A stretch of DNA of 64,000 bases from Mycobacterium kansasii ATCC 12478 (GTDB lineage: Bacteria > Actinomycetota > Actinomycetes > Mycobacteriales > Mycobacteriaceae): NCBI RefSeq assembly GCF_000157895.3, contig NC_022663.1, positions 2,418,001 to 2,482,000 of the forward strand, in the 5' to 3' direction. The first letter of the stretch is position 1. Every line of letters starts with the position of its first letter. A model generated the notes under the pieces. That model saw nothing but the letters and a program-made list of their open reading frames with translations, had not been told where the DNA came from and did not search any database. Position numbers and translations under genes: made by a program. Below, in pieces: positions 1 to 8,773 of the stretch.

Positions 1-12
1 CGGGAAGAATCG

Positions 13-1275
13 ATGAGGCTCTGGCCTTTGCGCCTGCTTGCCGCTGCGCTGACACCGGTGCTGACCCTCACCGGTTGTAGCTACACCGGCCGACATTCGG
101 ATGCGGCCGCGCACAACTGCCGCATCGTGGCCGCCGACCCGGGTTGGTATGGCGACAATCGCGAGCGCATCGACGCGCTGATCAACCGGCTGGGCAGCTG
201 CGGAAAGACCGGATCTGTTGCCGCCGGCGCTCCCCTGGCGTTGTTCGACTGGGACAACACCATGGTCCGAAACGACGTCGGGAGTGCGACGTTCTTCTGG
301 ATGATCAACAACTCCAAAGTGCGTCAGCCTGCCGGCGGCAGCTGGTCCACCACCAGCGCATACCTCACCACCGAAGCCGCGGCGGCGTTGGCCGCCGCTT
401 GCGGTGGCCTCGCGGATCCCGGACAACCGCTGCCCACCGGCTCCAGCACCGGCTGCGCTGATGAGCTGGTGGCCGTTTATGCCACGCGCGAAACCCGTTC
501 GGGTGCAACCGCGTTCACTGGTTACAACCACCGCCGCATACAACCCGGCGACGCCTGGGCGGCCCAGCTGCTGGCCGGCTGGACCGACGCCGAGGTCACC
601 GAATTCGCTACCGCGGCCAGGAAGCAGAACCTCGACGCCACCCAGGGATCCGAGCAGACCGTGGGCAGTACCCGACAGACCGGTTGGGTGCGCTACTACA
701 CACAGATGCGAGACCTCGTCGGCACGCTGCAAGCCGACGGGTTCGACGTGCGGATCATCTCCGCGTCGGCTGAGCCGGTGGTCCGGGTGTGGGCGACCGG
801 CATCGGCATCCCGGCTGACCACGTGATGGGCGTGCGCACGGACCATGACGGTGACGTTCTGACGTCTCGCCTGGCAGTGTGTGGCGGCGAACCGTCGATC
901 CCCTTCAACGAGGGCAAGCGATGCCGGGTCAACGAGCAGGTGTTCGGCGTCGAGAGCGCAGCTGCCTTCCAGCAGTCTCCGGAGCAGCGTCGGCAGGTGT
1001 TCGCCGCGGGCGACTCCGACGGAGACGTGACGTTCGTCACGGACGCGACCGAACTGCGCCTCGTCCTGAATCGCAACCAGATCGAGTTGATGTGCTGGGC
1101 GTACGCCAATGCCGACGGCAAGTGGATGGTCAACCCGGTCTTTATCAATCCCCTGCCGGTGAGCCCGCCCTACCGGTGCGCAACCCAGGGATTCAACGAG
1201 CCCGACGGCGGCCAGGCGCCGCTTCGTCAAGCCGATGGCACCGTGTTGCCCGACCAGCAGGACCGGGTCCACTGA
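13..1275 (+). CDS. HAD-superfamily phosphatase-like lipoprotein
   Basis: Predicted exported, lipid-anchored hydrolase of 420 residues. The N-terminus is a lipoprotein signal peptide with lipobox LTGC, so C22 would be acylated. HAD motif I is DWDNT at residues 79-83 (nucleophile D79, acid/base D81); IISAS near 248-252 fits motif II with S250, and GDSDGD at 333-338 fits the acidic metal-binding motif. The arrangement resembles phosphoserine-phosphatase-like HAD enzymes, but the substrate cannot be read from the sequence. The start has GGGAAG 6 bases upstream. The gene stands alone ahead of cpsY on the same strand, with about 200 bases between them. Fold and lipidation are well supported; a role at the cell envelope is inferred. 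Confidence 0.8.
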   Translation: MRLWPLRLLAAALTPVLTLTGCSYTGRHSDAAAHNCRIVAADPGWYGDNRERIDALINRLGSCGKTGSVAAGAPLALFDWDNTMVRNDVGSATFFWMINNSKVRQPAGGSWSTTSAYLTTEAAAALAAACGGLADPGQPLPTGSSTGCADELVAVYATRETRSGATAFTGYNHRRIQPGDAWAAQLLAGWTDAEVTEFATAARKQNLDATQGSEQTVGSTRQTGWVRYYTQMRDLVGTLQADGFDVRIISASAEPVVRVWATGIGIPADHVMGVRTDHDGDVLTSRLAVCGGEPSIPFNEGKRCRVNEQVFGVESAAAFQQSPEQRRQVFAAGDSDGDVTFVTDATELRLVLNRNQIELMCWAYANADGKWMVNPVFINPLPVSPPYRCATQGFNEPDGGQAPLRQADGTVLPDQQDRVH

Positions 1276-1483
1276 AACTGAATCGGTGATACGCAGCCGC
1301 AAGCCAGCAGATTGCCAGCGCGTATCCAGGCGGTGCTAAATCGGCTGTCGCACAAGCGTTGTAGACTTGGCTCGCATCGCATTCATGCGCTTCGATAGCG
1401 GGGAGCGCTCTCACTCTGCACCGGCGCACAAAGTGTGAGATCCTCTCCGTGCCCTAATCACCTCTACCTAAGGCGGTGTTCCG

Positions 1484-3082
1484 ATGCCCAGAATCCCTTC
1501 GTGCGATGGCGGCCGGCCCGCCGAGCGTAGCCTGGCTCCCATCATCGTCACCCGGCGAGGCAAAATCGCCCGCCTGGAATCCAGCCTTACCCCGCACGAG
1601 GCACAGCTCGAGGACCTGGTTTTTGTGCGAAAGGCGTTGAATCGGGCCAACATTCCGTTTCTATTGGTTCGCAACCACAAAAACAGGCCGATCCTGGCCG
1701 TCGACATCCGACTGCGTCCCGCGGTCGAGCAAGCCTTTGCTGCGGCGTGTGTCACCGAGCCGATGTACGCCAAGACAATCGATCAGAAGGGCATTCCGGC
1801 GGTGTTGCTGGCCAATGGCCGGCTTTCCGCAATGGGCGACCCGCGAATCCTCAGGCTGTATCGGCAACGGATTGCGCCGGGCGGATTCCGGTATGGTCCG
1901 GCATTCGGAGTTGAGCTTCAATTCTGGGTTTTCGACGAGACGGTGATCCGTTGTCCGGTGGAGAACTCACTCACCCGCAAAGTGTTGCCCCGCAATGAGC
2001 TGGTCCCGGCGACCGTCAAGTTGTACGGATACAAGTGGCCGACGCTGGAGGGAATGTTCACGCCCCATGCCAGCGACGTGACGTTCGACATTGATCTGGT
2101 GTTCTCCTGGGTCGACGGCAGTGACCCGGTTTTCCGGGCGCGGCGTGCCGCGCAAATGTCGCAGTACGTGGTCGGCGAAGGCGACGACGCCGAAGCACGC
2201 ATCAGGCAAATCGATGAGTTGAAATACGCCCTGCGGTCGGTGAACATGTTTGCCCCGTGGATTCGTCGTATCTTCATTGCGACGGATTCAGCCCCGCCGC
2301 GGTGGTTAGCCGACCATCCGAAAATCACCATCGTTCGAGCCGAGGATCACTTCTCGGATCGTGCCGCGTTGCCCACCTACAATTCGCATGCGGTGGAGAG
2401 CCAGCTGCACCACATCCCGGGGCTGAGCGAGCATTTCCTGTATTCCAACGACGACATGTTCTTCGGGCGGCCGGTCAAGGCCAGCATGTTCTTCTCCCCC
2501 GGCGGCGTCACGAAGTTCATCGAGGCCAAGACCCGGATAGGGCTGGGCACCAACGATCCGGCCCGCAGCGGTCACGAGAACGCGGCACGAGTCAACCGGC
2601 GGCTGCTATTCGAGCGGTTCGGGCAGCTGATCACGCGCCATCTCGAGCACACCGCGGTCCCGCTGCGCAAGAGCGTGCTCATCGAGATGGAGCAGGAATT
2701 CCCCGAGGAGTTCGCGTGCACCCGGGCCAGCGCGTTCCGGTCGGCCACCGACATCTCGGTAACCAACTCGCTGTACCACTACTACGCGCTGATGACCGGC
2801 CGTGCCGTCCAACAGGAAAATGCCAAGGTTCGCTACGTCGACACCACCACCCACGCGGGCCTGGACCTGCTGGAGGAATTGCGGAAACACCGCCAGTACC
2901 ACTTCTTCTGTCTGAACGACGGCAGCTTCCCCGAAGTCGACCCGGCCGAGCGGGCACAACGGGTGGTCAGCTTCTTGGAGCGGTACTTTCCGATCCCCGC
3001 GCCGTGGGAAAAGGTGGCCGCGGACGTCAGTGGGCCGGCCCCGGCCGCGCCGCTGGCGTCAGCACCATTGGAGGCTGGCTGA
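1484..3082 (+). CDS. cpsY: CpsY, Stealth-type sugar-phosphate transferase
   Basis: 532 residues, the length of M. tuberculosis CpsY. Stealth-family conserved regions occur in order: CR1 FDIDLVFSWVDGSDP near 200-215, CR2 from RIRQIDELKYALRS through YNSHAVE and FLYSNDDMFFG, CR3 around RSGHENAARVNRR, and CR4 FFCLNDGSFPE near the C-terminus. The family transfers hexose-1-phosphate from a nucleotide sugar to build phosphodiester-linked polysaccharides; the mycobacterial acceptor is unsettled. The C-terminal tail is Ala/Pro-rich. The 3' end overlaps the convergent phosphodiesterase gene by 56 bases, an arrangement also known for Rv0806c/Rv0805. Family assignment is firm; the product made in this organism is inferred. 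Confidence 0.93.
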   Translation: MPRIPSCDGGRPAERSLAPIIVTRRGKIARLESSLTPHEAQLEDLVFVRKALNRANIPFLLVRNHKNRPILAVDIRLRPAVEQAFAAACVTEPMYAKTIDQKGIPAVLLANGRLSAMGDPRILRLYRQRIAPGGFRYGPAFGVELQFWVFDETVIRCPVENSLTRKVLPRNELVPATVKLYGYKWPTLEGMFTPHASDVTFDIDLVFSWVDGSDPVFRARRAAQMSQYVVGEGDDAEARIRQIDELKYALRSVNMFAPWIRRIFIATDSAPPRWLADHPKITIVRAEDHFSDRAALPTYNSHAVESQLHHIPGLSEHFLYSNDDMFFGRPVKASMFFSPGGVTKFIEAKTRIGLGTNDPARSGHENAARVNRRLLFERFGQLITRHLEHTAVPLRKSVLIEMEQEFPEEFACTRASAFRSATDISVTNSLYHYYALMTGRAVQQENAKVRYVDTTTHAGLDLLEELRKHRQYHFFCLNDGSFPEVDPAERAQRVVSFLERYFPIPAPWEKVAADVSGPAPAAPLASAPLEAG

Positions 3083-3983
3083 ACAGCGAATCGCGCCGCG
3101 ACGGCTCGATGAACATCCCGGTTTCGGCGATCTGACGTTTCGCCTGGGTGGGAGAGACAAAGGTGCCCACGGTTTTTCCGCCACCGAGCGGGATCACCGA
3201 ATGCACCACGGTGTCTTGATAGACGTGCACCAGGTTGCATCCCTGCGCGCCGTCCCTGCCGCGGGTTCCCCCTGCGGCAACGGTGAGGTCCTGGGTGTAG
3301 CAGGTCGCCGATGCCACCGAAACCGGGATCCCGACGAAGGTGGCGTTCGTCGAGTAGTGCAGGTGCCCAGCCAGAATGGACCGCACGTCGCTGCCGTCGA
3401 GTACCCGGCCAAGGGCGGCCTGATCCCGGAGTTCCACCGTCACCGCGAGGTCCAAGACACTGGGGATCGGCGGATGATGCAGCGCCAAGATGGTGCCGTG
3501 CGGTGCCGGAGTCGCCAATTGTGTTGCCAGCCAGCTTAATTGGGAGCGCCGCAGTTCGCCGTGATGGTATCCGGGTACCGAGGTGTCCAGGGTGATGATC
3601 CGCAGGCCGTCGATCATGTGCACCCGGTCCAGCGGTGCCATCGACGGCGCCTCGTCGAGCAGGAAGCTGCGAAGCGCGGCCCGGTCGTCATGGTTGCCCA
3701 TCACCCAGATGAGTTCGGCGCCAAGCTCGGCGGAGAACGGTTCCACCACCGCTCGCAGCTTGCGATATGCCTGAGCCTCACCGGTGTCGGCCAGGTCGCC
3801 GGTGAAGACGATGGCATCGGGACACATCCCGGAGCTGGTCAGCTGTTCGAGCAGCTCACCCAGTCGGCCGTCGGCATCCACAGCGCCGTAAAGGGGACCA
3901 TCGTCGCCGACAAGATGCGTGTCGCTGATATGCAGGAGAACGTATTCCGGCCGCGGATGCTCCGCGGCCCTAAGTCTGTGCAC
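3027..3983 (-). CDS. Class III cyclic-nucleotide phosphodiesterase (Rv0805-like)
   Basis: 318 residues from a GTG start (VHRLRAAEHP), exactly the length of M. tuberculosis Rv0805. An upstream ATG would add 17 unconserved residues. The full dimetal set is visible: SDTH (D21, H23), GDLAD (D63), GNHD (N97), HHPP (H169) and GHLH (H207, H209). The family hydrolyses 2',3'- and, more weakly, 3',5'-cyclic nucleotides and associates with the cell envelope. It is convergent with cpsY, and the CPBP gene ends 47 bases upstream on the same strand. A class III adenylate cyclase lies about 19 kb away in this window, but no physical link between them is implied. Confidence 0.94.
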   Translation of the reverse strand: MHRLRAAEHPRPEYVLLHISDTHLVGDDGPLYGAVDADGRLGELLEQLTSSGMCPDAIVFTGDLADTGEAQAYRKLRAVVEPFSAELGAELIWVMGNHDDRAALRSFLLDEAPSMAPLDRVHMIDGLRIITLDTSVPGYHHGELRRSQLSWLATQLATPAPHGTILALHHPPIPSVLDLAVTVELRDQAALGRVLDGSDVRSILAGHLHYSTNATFVGIPVSVASATCYTQDLTVAAGGTRGRDGAQGCNLVHVYQDTVVHSVIPLGGGKTVGTFVSPTQAKRQIAETGMFIEPSRRDSLFSQPPMVLTPAARPGPAH

Positions 3984-4030
3984 CTGAGGTGCCAACCCTC
4001 TCGGTCTGGTGATCGCTGGGAAACAGCGCG

Positions 4031-4654
4031 TCAAGTATAACGGCGTGCCAGCGTGCCCGCAGCGCTCGCCTGCCGCCGCTGGACGGCCAGCGCCGCGACC
4101 GCGCCGGCCTCATTGATCGCCAGATGCGTCAGGATCGGCGCCGCCAGGCTGCCGGAGCGCTCGGCGAGCCATCCGAACACCCAGCCCGCCAGGCCGGTGA
4201 CCAGCACCGTGGGCACCGCCGGCGCGCCCGTCGCGCGCGCGTCGGCAATGTGGGAAAGGCCGAAGGCGCCCGCTTGCAGCAGCCGTCCGCCCACCGGTCC
4301 GAATGCCTGGGTCCCGGCGGTGGCCAGCGCCGCCCGGAACGCGGCCTCCTCGGCCCACACGGTCCCGAAGGGGATGTGCAGCACCAGCCAGCCCGGCGCC
4401 GACGACGGCAGTTCACGTTCGGACATCGACAAGCGCACCACGGGCACCGGTGCGCTCGCCGCGATCGCCGTCGTCGTCACCGCCGCGGCCGCCGCTCCCA
4501 GTCGCAAACCCGCCCACAGCCGTGGCGGCCGAAGACCCACGGGCGCCCGGGTCAGCCACACCAGCAAGCACCCGAGCCCGGCCTGCAACCCTACCCGCCA
4601 CGCAGTGGGCAGCCGCGGCGCGACAAAGCTCCAGCCGACCAGGCCGGCGGCCAA
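4031..4654 (-). CDS. CPBP-family intramembrane protease-like protein
   Basis: About 207 residues with several hydrophobic segments. CPBP/Rce1-like motifs are present: EEAAFRAAL (EExxxR motif 1), an FGLSH motif, and a C-terminal HLAINEAG. The family contains intramembrane endopeptidases and immunity-like proteins, and the substrate is unknown. The start is uncertain. The codon overlapping the purL stop, where a GTG would give classic stop/start overlap, is GTA here, so the first usable in-frame start is a TTG at 4654. Longer readings run into purL out of frame and look spurious. The position directly behind purL matches M. tuberculosis Rv0804. Confidence 0.72.
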   Translation of the reverse strand: MAAGLVGWSFVAPRLPTAWRVGLQAGLGCLLVWLTRAPVGLRPPRLWAGLRLGAAAAAVTTTAIAASAPVPVVRLSMSERELPSSAPGWLVLHIPFGTVWAEEAAFRAALATAGTQAFGPVGGRLLQAGAFGLSHIADARATGAPAVPTVLVTGLAGWVFGWLAERSGSLAAPILTHLAINEAGAVAALAVQRRQASAAGTLARRYT

Positions 4655-4674
4655 AGATGTTGCGCGAAGCCGAC

Positions 4675-6972
4675 TTACCCGAAGAATCGCGGGAGCACCG
4701 CCTCGGACGTCTGGCGCAGTTCGGCCAGCGACACCGTGAACAATCCGTGGAACTCGATGACCTCCGAGGCCTGATCGACGACGCCGATGCGAACCGCGGG
4801 CAGGCCGCGCGCCTCGCACATCGCCCGGAACCGGCTCTCCTCGGTGCGTGGCACCGCGACGAGTACCCGCCCGGCCGACTCGGAGAACAGCATCACGAAA
4901 GGGTCGGTTCCTTCGGGAAGCACGATCCGGCAACCGGTTTCACCTGCCAGCGCTGCTTCGACGACGGCCTGGGCCAGCCCGCCTTCGGACAGGTCGTGCG
5001 CCGCGGACACCAGGTCGTCGCGCGAGGCCGAGCGCAGCACCTCGGCCAGCAGCCGCTCGCGGGCCAGGTCGACTCTGGGCGGCAGGCCACCCAGGTGGTC
5101 GGCGGTCACCTGGGCCCAGACCGATCCGTCGAACTCGTCGTGGGTCTCGCCCAGCAGCATCAGCATTTCACCGGGCTCACGGCCCAGCGCGGTGGGCAGA
5201 CGCCGGTTCACGTCGTCGATGACACCAAGCACCCCGACCACGGGGGTGGGCATGATCGCGGTGGACCCGGTCTGGTTGTAGAAGCTGACGTTGCCGCCGG
5301 TCACCGGAATGCCCAGGGCCGCACAGCCATCGGCGAGCCCGCGGACCGCCTGGGCGAACTGCCACATCACGCCGGGATCTTCCGGTGAGCCGAAGTTGAG
5401 GCAGTCGGTCACCGCGACCGGGGTGGCGCCGGTGACGGCGACGTTGCGGTACGCCTCGGCCAGCGCGAGTTGGGCGCCGGTGTAGGGGTCCAGCAGGGTG
5501 TAGCGTCCGGACGCGTCTGTCGACACCGCGATGCCGCGGCCGGTCGACTCGTCGATGCGCAGCACGCCGCCGTCGGCATGCTCGGCCAGCACGGTGTTGC
5601 CGCGCACGTACCGGTCGTACTGCTCGGTGATGAACGCGCGGCTGCACAGGTGCGGACTGCCCAGCAGCGCAAGCAAAGTCGCGCGCAGTTCGTCGCCGGT
5701 CGCCGGGCGCGGCAGTGCGGCCGAGGTGTCGGCGTTGAGGGCGTCCTGCCATTCGGGGCGGGCGACCGGGCGGTGGTACACCGGGCCCTCGTGGGCTACG
5801 GTGCGGGGCGGCACGTCGACGACGGTCTGGCCGTGCCAGCTGATCCGTAACCGGTCCCCGTCGGTGACTTCGCCGATCACGGTGGCCAGCACTTCCCACT
5901 TGCGGCACACCGCCATGAAGGCGTCGACGTTCTCCGGGGCGACCACCGCGCACATGCGTTCCTGCGACTCGCTGCACAGCACCTCGGCCGAGGTCATGTC
6001 CTTGGCGCGCAACGGCATGGCGTCGAGCCGGATCGTCATACCGCCGTCCCCGGCAGAAGCCAATTCCGAAGTGGCACAAGCAAGCCCGGCGCCGCCCAGA
6101 TCCTGGATGCCGATCACCAGCCCGCCCGCGTAGAGCTCGAGGCAGCATTCGATGAGCACCTTCTCGGTGAAGGGGTCGCCCACTTGCACCGATGGCAGCT
6201 TCTTGCGGGCAGCGGCTCCGGCGCCATCGGCACTGAAGGTGTCCGACGCCAGCACCGAAACCCCGCCGATCCCGTCGAGCCCGGTGCGCGCCCCGAACAG
6301 GATGATCTTGTTGCCGGCTCCGGAGGCGAACGCGAGATGCAGGTCCTCCTGGCGCAATACGCCGACGCAGAGCGCGTTGACCAACGGATTTCCGGCATAG
6401 CACGGGTCGAACACGGTCTCCCCGCCGATGTTCGGCAGGCCCAGCGAGTTGCCGTAGCCGCCGATACCGCGCACCACGCCGTCGACCACGCGGCGGGTGT
6501 CGGGGGCGTCGGCCGCGCCGAACCGCAACTGGTCCATCACCGCGACCGGGCGCGCGCCCATGGCCATGATGTCGCGCACGATGCCGCCGACACCGGTGGC
6601 CGCACCCTGATAAGGCTCGACGTAGGACGGGTGGTTGTGCGATTCGACCTTGAAGGTGACGGCCCAGCCGTCGCCGATGTCGACGACGCCGGCGTTCTCG
6701 CCGATGCCGGCCAGCATCCCGGCGCGCATCTCGTCGGTGGTGGTCTCGCCGAAGTAGCGCAGGTGCACCTTGGAGGACTTGTACGAGCAGTGTTCGCTCC
6801 ACATCACCGAGTACATGGCCAGCTCGGTGTCGGTGGGCCGGCGGCCCAGGATCTCGCGTATCCGCTGATATTCGTCGTCTTTGAGGCCCAGCTCGTGAAA
6901 GGGTTGCGGATCGTCAGGGGTGGTGGCGGCGTGTTCGACGGTGTCAATCACGTGCCGGTGCGCGCTCGTCAC
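4675..6972 (-). CDS. purL: Phosphoribosylformylglycinamidine synthase subunit PurL
   Basis: Synthetase subunit of the three-part enzyme (PurL, PurQ, PurS) that converts FGAR to FGAM in purine synthesis. It has 765 residues from GTG (VTSAHRHVIDTVEHAATT), the small actinobacterial form that needs separate PurQ and PurS. Conserved blocks include MWSEHCSYKSSK, KVESHNHPS, GGIVRDIMAMG, GLPNIGGETVFDP, QDLGGAGLACATSE and TGGNVSFYNQ. Ten or so residues around position 260-270 (SADGAGAA) form a loop that varies among mycobacteria. An upstream ATG at 7056 would read through a hairpin and is rejected. Its partner genes lie 46 kb away in this window, because the intervening accessory block is large. Confidence 0.97.
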   Translation of the reverse strand: MTSAHRHVIDTVEHAATTPDDPQPFHELGLKDDEYQRIREILGRRPTDTELAMYSVMWSEHCSYKSSKVHLRYFGETTTDEMRAGMLAGIGENAGVVDIGDGWAVTFKVESHNHPSYVEPYQGAATGVGGIVRDIMAMGARPVAVMDQLRFGAADAPDTRRVVDGVVRGIGGYGNSLGLPNIGGETVFDPCYAGNPLVNALCVGVLRQEDLHLAFASGAGNKIILFGARTGLDGIGGVSVLASDTFSADGAGAAARKKLPSVQVGDPFTEKVLIECCLELYAGGLVIGIQDLGGAGLACATSELASAGDGGMTIRLDAMPLRAKDMTSAEVLCSESQERMCAVVAPENVDAFMAVCRKWEVLATVIGEVTDGDRLRISWHGQTVVDVPPRTVAHEGPVYHRPVARPEWQDALNADTSAALPRPATGDELRATLLALLGSPHLCSRAFITEQYDRYVRGNTVLAEHADGGVLRIDESTGRGIAVSTDASGRYTLLDPYTGAQLALAEAYRNVAVTGATPVAVTDCLNFGSPEDPGVMWQFAQAVRGLADGCAALGIPVTGGNVSFYNQTGSTAIMPTPVVGVLGVIDDVNRRLPTALGREPGEMLMLLGETHDEFDGSVWAQVTADHLGGLPPRVDLARERLLAEVLRSASRDDLVSAAHDLSEGGLAQAVVEAALAGETGCRIVLPEGTDPFVMLFSESAGRVLVAVPRTEESRFRAMCEARGLPAVRIGVVDQASEVIEFHGLFTVSLAELRQTSEAVLPRFFG

Positions 6973-7000
6973 GCCAGACAGTCTAGGTCGGGCGGTCTTT

Positions 7001-7066
7001 CTCGCCGAGCGTGACGTCAGCGCGCGATCAGCGCGCAATTCTCGCAGCCACGTCACGCTCGGCGAG
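7001..7066. terminator. Perfect 17-bp inverted repeat between VOC gene and purL
   Basis: CTCGCCGAGCGTGACGT at 7001-7017 is repeated exactly as its reverse complement at 7050-7066, with a 32-base spacer that is itself rich in GCGCGC. It lies between the end of the VOC gene (7076) and the purL start (6972), both on the minus strand. No U-tract follows. It could end the VOC transcript or act in the purL leader. The core CGAGCGTGACG recurs in the hairpin at 62539-62584. Confidence 0.55.
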
Positions 7067-7075
7067 ACGCCTGGG

Positions 7076-7423
7076 TCACTGCCCCGCCACGCAGAACAGG
7101 TTGCTCTCCGGGTCGGTCAGCACAACCCAGCGGAAGTTCTCGCCGAACTGGTGCCGCTCCACCTCGGTGGCGCCGGCGGCCGTCAACCGCGCCACTTCGG
7201 CATCCACGTCCTCGGCGGTGAAATCCAGGTGCACCCGGTTCTTCCCGGGCGTGGGATCGGGCACCTTCTGAAACCCCAGGCGCGGCCCCTGGTCGCGGAT
7301 CACCACGATGAATTCGCCCGGCAGCAGCTCGCGTGTCGCCCCGCCGAACTGCTCGGCCCACCAGCCGGCCAGCCGCGCCGGGTCGTTGCAGTCGAACGTG
7401 ACCATCTCCACGCTGAGCGTCAT
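7076..7423 (-). CDS. Glyoxalase/VOC-fold protein (Rv0801-like)
   Basis: 115 residues from ATG 7423, the length of M. tuberculosis Rv0801. It forms a single vicinal-oxygen-chelate domain with typical segments VTFDCNDPARLAGWW near the start, KNRVHLDF in the middle and VVLTDPESNLFCV at the end. VOC proteins include dioxygenases, lyases and resistance proteins. The metal ligands here are not a clear catalytic set, so no reaction is assigned. The aminopeptidase gene upstream on the same strand ends 11 bases away, suggesting co-transcription. Confidence 0.85.
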   Translation of the reverse strand: MTLSVEMVTFDCNDPARLAGWWAEQFGGATRELLPGEFIVVIRDQGPRLGFQKVPDPTPGKNRVHLDFTAEDVDAEVARLTAAGATEVERHQFGENFRWVVLTDPESNLFCVAGQ

Positions 7424-7434
7424 ACCCCAAGACC

Positions 7435-8721
7435 CTATGCCCCGGGTGACAGAAATGCTTGCAAGGCTGCGGAATAGGCCGCCACGTCGGCGGCGCCCAT
7501 CAGCTCCCGCGCCGAATGCATCGCAAGCTGGGCGGCGCCCACGTCGACGGTAGGGATGCCGGTCCGGGCCGACGCCAGCGGCCCGATGGTCGACCCGCAC
7601 GGCAGGTCGGCCCGGTGCTCATAGCGCTGCAGCGGCACCCCGGCCTGCCGGCAGGCCATCGCGAAGGCCGCGGCGGTAGGCCCGTCGGTGGCGTATCGCA
7701 GATTCGGGTGCACCTTGAGCACCGGTCCGGCGTTGACTTCGATGAGGTGGCCCGGCTCGTGCCGATCGGGGTAATTGGGGTGGGTGGCATGGGCCATGTC
7801 GGCCGACGCCAGCAGCGACGCCGGCAGCAGCCGCAGGAAGTCGTCCCGGGCCCCGCCGCCGGCCAGTACGATCCGTTCCAGCACGGCACTGAGCAGGTTG
7901 GATTGCGCGCCGCGGTCCGAAGCCGAGCCGACCTCCTCGTGGTCGAAGATCACCACCACCGGCAGCACCTCGCGTGGTTGCGCGGCCAGCAGTGCTTCCA
8001 GCCCGGCATAGCAACTGGCCTGGTTGTCCAGCCGGGGTGCGCTCAGCAGGCACCCGTCAGACCCGATCAGCGCCGCCGGTGTCAGGTCATGGGTCATCAG
8101 ATCGGCGGCCAGCACGTCGGCCTCGGCCACCCCGGCATGCCGCGCGACATAGCCGATGACGGAACCGGCCGCGTCGCCGACGCCCCAGACCGCGTTGACG
8201 TGCCGTTGCGGGTCCAGCGTCACCGACTTGCGGTCCTCGGCCAGGTGGATGGCCAGCTGCGGCACCCGCAGGATCGGCTCGTCGATGCGGACCAGCCGGT
8301 GCCGCACCGCCGAGCCGTCCCGCACCGACAACCGCCCGCTGATACCCAGGTCGCGGTCCAGCCAGGAGTTGAGCCACGCGCCCCCGTAGGGCTGCAGCGC
8401 CACCACCTGCCAGCCGGCGACCAGCCGGTCCGGGTGCTGCTTGACCCGCAAATTGGGGCTGTCGGTGTGCGCGCCGACGATCCGGAACGGGGCGGGGGTG
8501 CCGGTGGCGAGCTGACTGTTCCAGGCGACCAGCGAGCCGGCCCGCACGGTGAAGTAACGGCCCGGCTGCCGCGGCCAGCGGTCGGTTTCGGCGAGTTCGG
8601 TGTACCCGGCGTCCAGCAACCGCCGGGCCGCCGTGGCGCACACGTGAAACGGCGACGGCGAGGCGTCGATGAACTCGCAGAGGCCTCGCGCGCTGGCTGA
8701 GGGTGTGGGCCCGCCGGACAT
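7435..8721 (-). CDS. pepC: M18-family aspartyl aminopeptidase (PepC/ApeB)
   Basis: Cytosolic zinc aminopeptidase of the M18 family, which releases acidic N-terminal residues. The reading from ATG 8721 gives 428 residues. The dizinc motifs are HTDSPNLRVK near residue 80, DNQASC in the middle, DHEEVGSASDRG and a C-terminal MHSARELMG. A longer start at 8751 exists; 8721 is preferred because conservation begins at RGLCEFIDASPSPFHV. It is divergent from the DyP peroxidase gene, with 52 bases between the start codons, so the two share a promoter region. Neighbour order matches Rv0800/Rv0799c. Confidence 0.93.
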   Translation of the reverse strand: MSGGPTPSASARGLCEFIDASPSPFHVCATAARRLLDAGYTELAETDRWPRQPGRYFTVRAGSLVAWNSQLATGTPAPFRIVGAHTDSPNLRVKQHPDRLVAGWQVVALQPYGGAWLNSWLDRDLGISGRLSVRDGSAVRHRLVRIDEPILRVPQLAIHLAEDRKSVTLDPQRHVNAVWGVGDAAGSVIGYVARHAGVAEADVLAADLMTHDLTPAALIGSDGCLLSAPRLDNQASCYAGLEALLAAQPREVLPVVVIFDHEEVGSASDRGAQSNLLSAVLERIVLAGGGARDDFLRLLPASLLASADMAHATHPNYPDRHEPGHLIEVNAGPVLKVHPNLRYATDGPTAAAFAMACRQAGVPLQRYEHRADLPCGSTIGPLASARTGIPTVDVGAAQLAMHSARELMGAADVAAYSAALQAFLSPGA

Positions 8722-8773
8722 GCCCACCATCATCGCTGTCGGGGACTGCATGGTTCACGCTAGGGTCGGCAGA

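Noticed and set aside
4303..6802. Long frames antisense to, or frame-shifted within, purL (361 and 541 codons)
   Set aside because: Shadows of a highly conserved gene; composition is Arg/Ala/Pro-rich without family pattern.
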